A stretch of DNA of 64,000 nucleotides from Prevotella sp. GTDB lineage: Bacteria; Bacteroidota; Bacteroidia; Bacteroidales; Bacteroidaceae. Shown here one piece after another: positions 58,219 through 64,000 of the stretch. The position numbers and the translations under genes were made by a program. A model generated the notes under the pieces. It was given only the letters and a program-made list of their open reading frames with translations. It searched no databases and was not told the origin of the DNA. The stretch is taken from positions 1 to 64,000 of the forward strand of contig JAFVGZ010000018.1 in the NCBI GenBank assembly GCA_017478025.1, read 5' to 3'. Within the stretch, counting starts at the first letter, position 1, and each line of letters starts with the position of its first letter.

Positions 58219-60054
58219 TTACCATCCTGGATTGTTCTCTATCTCGGTCTTCCAGACTTCCGTCTGTGGGATAGGATAGCAATACATTCTTGGATAGAAC
58301 ACGCGTGTCTGCGCCTGCTTACGAGTATATACATTGTCCTTGGTGACTGTGACACCGATGATTGGTCGTGCCAGAGCTTCCTCTGCTACACCCCAGCGGC
58401 GTACATCCCATGAGCGATGATCCTCCATCGCCAGCTCCACGTTGCGCTCCTTATGGATGAAGTTGCGCATCGCCTCCTGGGTGTTCAGGTCCTTGGTCAG
58501 GCGTGATGAGATATTGCCGCTGATACCTGCGCGGCGTCTTATCATGTCGAGGTATGAGGCAATGGTATATTTATTATGGTTATAATCCACTTCGTTCAGG
58601 GCCTCACAGTAGTTCAGCAGTATCTCGGCATAGCGCATGAAGATCCAGTTGCGTGATGCAGTACCGATGTGCTGCGTGGTGTTGAATATCTGCTGCGGCA
58701 CATACTTACGCATATAGTATCCGGTCTTTGTGGCGTTGGCATCGCCCACGGCATTGTCTGCGCCGCCGTCGAATATCTCAAGCACCTTCGTACCCCACTC
58801 TTCTCCGTTATAGAGTACGGTATAGAAGAGTCGTGGGTCACGGTTTGTCACCGGCGAAGCGTCGTTATATCCGCTCTCGCTGTTGATGATGCCGCTGACG
58901 TTCAGGTAGTTGCCGTTGTAGGCCGGTGCTCCCGTAGCGTCGTATGAGGTGAACGGTGATGTACCGTCAGCCATGTCATACATATCCACGAGGTTCTGTG
59001 TAGGGCAGTTGCCGCCGCGTCCACCCTCGGCAGTAGGCACGTCGAGATAGATGCTACCCCACCCTACGGCCGGCTCGTTGCGCCAGAAGATTACTTCCTT
59101 GTTGCCTGTATAGACGGTCTTGAGGATAGCGTCCTCGTAGTTGTCCTCCAGTGAGTATGACTTGCCAGTGCCATAGGTCTTGATGAAGTCCCACTGTGCA
59201 TCAGCGGCCTGCTGCCATGTCACGCCTGACTTGCCGAACTGTGCTGTGAACTCATTGTCACCGGCATAGCGCGGTGAAGCGAGATAGAGCATGATGCGGG
59301 CACGCAGGCCTCTTGCCATACCCTTGGTGATACGTCCGGCACGGTCGTCGGTGGTCATATTGTCAAGCAGGTTGGCCTCTACGGTCTTCTCGTCAAGGTC
59401 TTCCATCACGTTGGCGATGAACTCCTGCACCGTAGGACGGTCGTTGTATTCCTGTGACAATTCCTCAGCGCCTACTGCGGGGTCAAGACGGTCCTTGATG
59501 TAAGGCACAGGGCCATAGCGCAGGAACATCTCCCAATAGAAGTATCCGCGCATGAACTTTGCCTCGGCAGTATAGTTCTTCTTGTCGGTCTCGTATGATG
59601 CCAGCGAGTTCTCTGCCGTTGGCTTTGGCACGCTCTCTATTCTTGCGATAGTGGTGTTCATCTTGCGTATGGCACGATAGTAGTGCTCCCACGTATTGAT
59701 GAGCTCCGTTGCTCCGTATGGGCTGTAGTAGTTACCCACGTTGAAGCTGCGGCGCACACCGCCTCCGGAATAGCTGCACATGGCCAGGTCTGTTGCTGCG
59801 TCCATCCATGAGCCCTGTCCTGCCCAGTCAGAACCGTCATACACCTTCAGTGCTCCGTGACGGAGATAGTTGTATCCGTCCAAATGATAAGCCTTCAGGT
59901 TTTCCCAATCGCTGAAGGTCTGCTCCTCAGTCATCTCATTACCCTTCTCCTTGTCCAGGAAGTCAGAGCAGGACGTGAGCAGTCCGCTGCCGACAACCCC
60001 GAGCGGAAGAGCGAAGGCTGCATAGAGCATATATGAATATATCTTCGATTTCAT
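58219..60054 (-). CDS. SusD/RagB-family nutrient-binding lipoprotein (pair 2)
   Basis: The 611-aa lipoprotein (lipobox LLTSC, Cys29) follows its SusC by 34 bp. FIHKERNVELAMEDHRSWDVRRW near the C-terminus is the family motif. It differs clearly from the SusD of pair 1, so the pairs probably bind different arabinan pieces or side chains. Confidence 0.93.
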   Translation of the reverse strand: MKSKIYSYMLYAAFALPLGVVGSGLLTSCSDFLDKEKGNEMTEEQTFSDWENLKAYHLDGYNYLRHGALKVYDGSDWAGQGSWMDAATDLAMCSYSGGGVRRSFNVGNYYSPYGATELINTWEHYYRAIRKMNTTIARIESVPKPTAENSLASYETDKKNYTAEAKFMRGYFYWEMFLRYGPVPYIKDRLDPAVGAEELSQEYNDRPTVQEFIANVMEDLDEKTVEANLLDNMTTDDRAGRITKGMARGLRARIMLYLASPRYAGDNEFTAQFGKSGVTWQQAADAQWDFIKTYGTGKSYSLEDNYEDAILKTVYTGNKEVIFWRNEPAVGWGSIYLDVPTAEGGRGGNCPTQNLVDMYDMADGTSPFTSYDATGAPAYNGNYLNVSGIINSESGYNDASPVTNRDPRLFYTVLYNGEEWGTKVLEIFDGGADNAVGDANATKTGYYMRKYVPQQIFNTTQHIGTASRNWIFMRYAEILLNYCEALNEVDYNHNKYTIASYLDMIRRRAGISGNISSRLTKDLNTQEAMRNFIHKERNVELAMEDHRSWDVRRWGVAEEALARPIIGVTVTKDNVYTRKQAQTRVFYPRMYCYPIPQTEVWKTEIENNPGW

Positions 60055-60088
60055 AGTGATTTATGAATTATGGATTATGAATAATGAT

Positions 60089-63000
60089 TTAGAACTGCAC
60101 GTTCAGACCAAAGTTGATAGCCTTCATGATAGGATACTTGTTAGAGCCAGATGATTCCGGGTCGATGTCCAGGTCATGCAGGTGATCCCATGTCACGAGG
60201 TTGTTGGCATTCACATACACGCGGCACTGCGACATTGCCAGCTTGCTAATCCACTTCTTCGGCAGGTCCCAATAGAGCTCAATGTTCTTCAGGCGAATGA
60301 ACGCACCGTTCTGCAGGAAGAATGAGTTGGTCTGCTGGTTGTGGTTGCCGTATGAGTCATAGTGCAGCAGCGGATATGTGGCATTGGCCAGGTTGATAGC
60401 CTCTGTCTGTGCGGGGTTCCAGCGGTTCAGGTGCAGGGCACGCACACGGCCGCCGTTGACGAAGGCATACATCGCCTCGGCGTCATAGTAGCGGCTCACG
60501 TGATCTACGCCCTGGAACATCACGCTGAATCCGATACCCTTGTAGTCACAGCCCAGCGAGAGGGTGTATGTGTTCTCAGGCACGTCAGAGTAGCCAAAGT
60601 ATGTTCTGTCGTTATCGTCGATGAAGCCATCGTTATTCATATCCTTATACTTCAGGTCACCCACCTTCAGCTGGTCGGTGTAAGCGGACTTAGGCAGGTT
60701 AGGATTAGCCAGGTCAGCGGAGGTGATGAAGCCCTCGGCTATCAGACCGTAGGTGAGGCCGATGGAGCGGCCCTCCTGCTTCTGGTATGCGGTCTTCAGC
60801 ATTGGCTCGTTGATAGAGATAATCTCGTTCTTGGCATGAGCGAACGTAGCGTCAACGGTATAGTTGAAGTGCTCGCCTATCCTGTTGCGGTGATGCAGCT
60901 CTATCTCTATACCCGAGTTCTTTGTCTCACCCAGGTTGCCGGCAGCCATATTCACACCCAACCACTGTGGCATCGTCTGATATGCGCAGAGGATGTTCTT
61001 ACGGCGCTCATAGAAGTAGTCAAACACACCTGACAGCTTACCGTCCCACAGGTTGAACTCCAGACCGGCGTTATACTTGTTAGCCTTTTCCCATGTCACG
61101 TCATAGTTGGCGTACTGTGACTCATAGATACCTGTCACGCCGTTAGAGTTGCCGAAGGTGTAGTCGTTAGGTATCTGCGCCCAGATAGCCTGATAGAGGA
61201 AGCGCTGGCTGTACTGGTCGTTACCCACCTGACCGTATGACGCCCTGATCTTCAGGTTCGTCAGCCAGTCCTTGGTTGACTCCATGAACTTCTCCTGTGT
61301 GATGCGCCATCCCAGAGAGAATGCGGGGAAGAAACCGAAGCGCTTGCCTCTGCGGAAGTTCTCAGAGCCGTTGTAGCCCACGTTGATCTCTGCCAGATAC
61401 TTATCGTCATATCCGTATGTCACACGTCCCACGAGACCGATGTATCTCTTCGGCAGGTCGGCGGTGAAGTTGTTTGATGTTGCCAGAGAGCGCTGGAAAC
61501 GGTAGTCGTTCTGGTTATACAGCACCATAGCGGTCCAATCATGCTTACCAAAGCGGTTTGCCCAATAGATCTGTCCCTCCAGATAGAGCTTGTATGTAGA
61601 GGTGTTGTCATTACCCGCGTATGTCAGGTTACCGTTGGTACCGAAGCTGTTATATCCGCTCAGGTCACCGGCATTCGCTGGGTCCACCAGCTGATATGTG
61701 GCGTAGCTCTTAGTGTAGAGACGTCTGAAGTAAGAGTCATAGTCGAATGACATCATACCGCGCACCTTCAGTCCCTTCAGCAGCCAGTCCATCTTATAGT
61801 CGGCGATGAAGTTGGTCTCGTTGATGGTGTTCGTGGCCTTATAGAAGCCTGCCTCTGCCAGCATGGCATAGACATTAGAGTACTGTGAGGAGCCGCCGTA
61901 GATCTGCTTTCCGTTGTCCAGAGTGTATGTCACGGGGAAAGCATAGCTTGGCGTGTGGTTGATGTTATAGAACACCTGTGAGAATGTAGCAGACTCGTTA
62001 GAGTTCGGACCGTTACGCTCCTCAAAGCGGGTACCGAAGTTCACGGAGAGCGTGAGGTTCTTCACGAGGTCAAAGTCCAGGTTGGCACGGAAACCGTAGC
62101 GGGAGTACGAGGTGTTTGACTTGTTGCCGTACTCATCGGTAGAGAGGTTCTTGAATATACCCTGCTGGTTGTAGAACTCACCAGACACGAAGTACTTCAT
62201 TCTCTTCGTACCGCCGCGCACGTTCAGGTTGTAACGCATGGCGGGAGCCGTTGATTTCAGCACCTCGTTATACCAGTCCACGTCGGGCAGGTTGGCTATC
62301 TGTGCGTCTGTGAACGCCACTCCCAGTCCGTCGTTGGCGTAGGCCTCGTTCAGCAGCATCGTTGACTCCTTAGTGCCTAAATAATTAGAGGTACGCGTAG
62401 GCGAGGTAATCTGATAGTTTGCTGTCAGGCTGACGATAGGCTTCTGATCCTTACCGCGCTTTGTCGTTATCAGCATCACGCCGTTAGCGCCGCGCACACC
62501 ATATACGGCTGTTGCCGAGGCATCCTTCAGCACAGAGATTGACTCGATGTCGTCAGGAGCAATCTGCGAGAAGGCACGCTCCACACCATCCACCAGCACC
62601 AGAGGCTGGTCGTTGCCCGTGAACGTGGCACGTCCGCGGATGAAGATGCTGGCGTCATCGGCACCCGGGGCACCTGAAGCCTGGTTGGTCACAACGCCGG
62701 AGATCTTACCTGCCAGCGCCTGAGAGATATTGGCAGCCGGAGTGGCAAGGAGGTCGGCAGAGCTTACCTGAGAGATGGCACCGATGACCGACTCTTTCTT
62801 CTGCTGGCCGTAGCCCACAACGACAACCTCATTGAGGAGCTTCTTGTCCTCACCCATCTTCACATCTATCTGCGTCTTGCCCGCAACGGGGATTTCCTGA
62901 GTAGCAAAACCCACGTAGCTGATGCTCAGCGTAGCATCGGCAGGCACCTTGATAGAGAAATTACCCTCAAAGTCGGTAACGGTAGCATTCTTAGTGCCTT

Positions 63001-63142
63001 TCTGTATCACCGTGGCACCAATAATGTCTTCGCCCGTCTCATCCGTCACATGACCCTTCACCGTCACCTGGGCCAGAGCCACAGACGACACGAACGTCAG
63101 CAACAATGCAAAGACGAGATTATATATCGATTTACTATTCAT
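60089..63142 (-). CDS. SusC/RagA-family TonB-dependent transporter (pair 2)
   Basis: The 1017-aa transporter has a signal peptide (about 1-24), a carboxypeptidase-like domain (VKGHVTDETGEDIIGATVIQKG), the TonB-box region LLNEVVVVGYGQQKKESVIGAI, plug segments (ASIFIRGRATF; SVLKDASATAVYGVRGANGVMLITTKRG) and the C-terminal NKYPIMKAINFGLNVQF. The GYG-Q-K and ANGVxxITTK motifs are classic SusC. The gene is followed by SusD and preceded, 35 bp away, by a repeat-domain surface protein. Confidence 0.95.
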   Translation of the reverse strand: MNSKSIYNLVFALLLTFVSSVALAQVTVKGHVTDETGEDIIGATVIQKGTKNATVTDFEGNFSIKVPADATLSISYVGFATQEIPVAGKTQIDVKMGEDKKLLNEVVVVGYGQQKKESVIGAISQVSSADLLATPAANISQALAGKISGVVTNQASGAPGADDASIFIRGRATFTGNDQPLVLVDGVERAFSQIAPDDIESISVLKDASATAVYGVRGANGVMLITTKRGKDQKPIVSLTANYQITSPTRTSNYLGTKESTMLLNEAYANDGLGVAFTDAQIANLPDVDWYNEVLKSTAPAMRYNLNVRGGTKRMKYFVSGEFYNQQGIFKNLSTDEYGNKSNTSYSRYGFRANLDFDLVKNLTLSVNFGTRFEERNGPNSNESATFSQVFYNINHTPSYAFPVTYTLDNGKQIYGGSSQYSNVYAMLAEAGFYKATNTINETNFIADYKMDWLLKGLKVRGMMSFDYDSYFRRLYTKSYATYQLVDPANAGDLSGYNSFGTNGNLTYAGNDNTSTYKLYLEGQIYWANRFGKHDWTAMVLYNQNDYRFQRSLATSNNFTADLPKRYIGLVGRVTYGYDDKYLAEINVGYNGSENFRRGKRFGFFPAFSLGWRITQEKFMESTKDWLTNLKIRASYGQVGNDQYSQRFLYQAIWAQIPNDYTFGNSNGVTGIYESQYANYDVTWEKANKYNAGLEFNLWDGKLSGVFDYFYERRKNILCAYQTMPQWLGVNMAAGNLGETKNSGIEIELHHRNRIGEHFNYTVDATFAHAKNEIISINEPMLKTAYQKQEGRSIGLTYGLIAEGFITSADLANPNLPKSAYTDQLKVGDLKYKDMNNDGFIDDNDRTYFGYSDVPENTYTLSLGCDYKGIGFSVMFQGVDHVSRYYDAEAMYAFVNGGRVRALHLNRWNPAQTEAINLANATYPLLHYDSYGNHNQQTNSFFLQNGAFIRLKNIELYWDLPKKWISKLAMSQCRVYVNANNLVTWDHLHDLDIDPESSGSNKYPIMKAINFGLNVQF

Positions 63143-63177
63143 AAGTTTTTAGTTCTAAAGTTCTTAGGTTTTTAAGA

Positions 63178-64000
63178 TCAGAACGGTTTTGTCAGCATAC
63201 ATCCGGCAGGCTGCATCTCAAGGTGACATCCGTCAACGGTGAGGAACGCCCTGATGTTTTCGCTGTCATTACCGATATCTACAGTAAATGTCTCGTTATA
63301 CACGTGACCGTTCTGGCATGTTGCTGTTGCATTCATCACGCATTGTGTACCGTTGCGCGAGATGGTCATCTTCACCACGGCGCCGTCCATATTCTCACGG
63401 AAGGCGTCCCAGTCGTCATAGCCTGTGCTGGTCCATGTACCGTCGGCATAGTTCAGACCCCAGCCGAAGAGGTCAGAACGCAGGATGGCGTACTCGGCGT
63501 ATGCCGGACCCTCACGGTCATCGTCGGTCGTGATGCCTACCACCCAGTTGTTCCAGTTGTTGGCCTTCGAACTGTAGTTGGTGAATGTCAGCGTATGGAT
63601 CCATCCGGCAGGGATAGTGAAGTAATCGGAGTGGTCACCCCACCAGCCGGTAGAGTTGTCCGTTGCGCCCACGGTGGTCTTCTGTACTGTCACGGCCTTC
63701 ATAGCGCCGCACTGGCTCTTGTTCATCTCCAGATGGCATCCGTCCACGGTGAGGAAGGCGCGCATCGGATCGCTGCTGTTGCCGGTGTCCATAGTGAATG
63801 TCTCGGTATATACGTGACCGTTCTGACATGTTGCCACAGCAGTCATCACGCATTGTGAGCCCTTGCGCACGATGCTGATGTTCACATCGGCACCGTCCAT
63901 GTTCTCGCGGAAGGCGTCCCAGTCGTCATAGCCTGAGCTGGTCCATGTGCCTGCGCCATAGCTGTCGCCCCATCCGTAGAGGTCGGAACGCAAGATGGCA
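63178..64000 (-). CDS. Partial surface protein with tandem ~145-residue modules
   Basis: The frame is open to the window edge, so the start is outside; a TTG inside it at 63991-63993 (AI-LRSDLYGWG) is not the start. Two near-identical modules are visible: landmarks LRSDLxGWGxxY, GTWTSxGYDDWDAFRENMDGA, GxQCVMxAxATCQNGHVYxETF and AFLTVDGCHLEM occur twice. The middle WWGDHSDYFTIPAGWIHTLTFTNYSSKANNWNNWVVG begins the second module. The Trp-rich beta pattern suggests a carbohydrate-binding module. In front of SusCD pairs it is likely a surface glycan-binding protein or enzyme tail. Confidence 0.7.
   Translation of the reverse strand, partial: AILRSDLYGWGDSYGAGTWTSSGYDDWDAFRENMDGADVNISIVRKGSQCVMTAVATCQNGHVYTETFTMDTGNSSDPMRAFLTVDGCHLEMNKSQCGAMKAVTVQKTTVGATDNSTGWWGDHSDYFTIPAGWIHTLTFTNYSSKANNWNNWVVGITTDDDREGPAYAEYAILRSDLFGWGLNYADGTWTSTGYDDWDAFRENMDGAVVKMTISRNGTQCVMNATATCQNGHVYNETFTVDIGNDSENIRAFLTVDGCHLEMQPAGCMLTKPF

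Noticed and set aside
52909..63142. Long plus-strand frames opposite SusC/SusD genes
   Set aside because: These are mirror frames of strongly coding, GC-biased genes; their products are Val/His/Cys-rich and match nothing.
1..64000. tRNA or rRNA genes, integrase or transposase genes
   Set aside because: None was seen on either strand, although a short tRNA could be missed by eye.

Overview
The window reads as a chromosome segment from a member of the Bacteroidales, most likely Prevotella in the broad sense. Evidence: SusC/SusD pairs with a GH43 enzyme, BspA-type LRR and M6 proteins ending in short 'GxYxxNGKKxxVK'-type tails, a PorZ-like protein, HmuY/HmuR, and many promoters of the Bacteroidetes form TTG-N20-TANNTTTG. 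No rRNA, tRNA, integrase, transposase or CRISPR array was seen. Most genes lie on the minus strand; short runs on the plus strand sit at 1-3680, 17463-22563 and 28861-30308.

Layout. 1-740: end of a HU-like protein plus two tiny membrane proteins, closed by a terminator. 1085-3680: LRR surface protein and a 56-aa companion. 4154-9074: phosphate uptake operon (porin, pstS, pstC, pstA, pstB, a 43-aa membrane peptide). 9254-16776: sulfate assimilation operon (sulfite reductase-TusA fusion, siroheme dehydrogenase, hemA, broken hemC and hemL, cysD, cysN, APS reductase). 17463-22563: heme-acquisition locus (calycin-like protein, HmuY, HmuR, membrane protein). 22737-28668: TtcA-like enzyme and a glycan cluster (two GT2, flippase, FemAB-like, QdtA/FdtA cupin). 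29085-30758: alcohol dehydrogenase and rubredoxin. 31003-36577: secreted protein cluster (BACON lipoprotein, M6 protease, two small tail-bearing proteins) behind an unusual 260-nt leader RNA. 37506-44036: HAD phosphatase, two glycosyltransferases, a GT2-PorZ fused frame, Fur-family regulator, rplS. 44415-50075: AT-rich six-gene glycan-modification cassette. 50280-50540: remnant of aat. 50733-64000: arabinan-type polysaccharide utilization locus (GH43, two SusCD pairs, start of a repeat-domain surface protein).

How parts fit. The sulfate operon was built to make its own siroheme, but a deletion has joined the first 161 codons of hemC to the last ~111 of hemL, so porphyrin synthesis from this locus is broken; the next locus takes up heme from outside. 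The T9SS-like tails, PorZ and several glycan clusters fit a cell that exports and anchors proteins on a surface glycan. Intergenic space is full of low-complexity tracts (7-8 bp units), a dispersed 42-bp repeat (6 copies) and GC-rich palindromes, some of which have entered reading frames.

Most promising for new biology: the leader RNA at 36665-36933, which has a 13-codon upstream reading frame, two competing folds and an intrinsic terminator; the hemC/hemL microhomology deletion; the GT2-PorZ fusion; and the DegT/WbqC/ATP-grasp/RraA/amidohydrolase/GT2 cassette. All functional calls are from reading the sequence; no database search was run.
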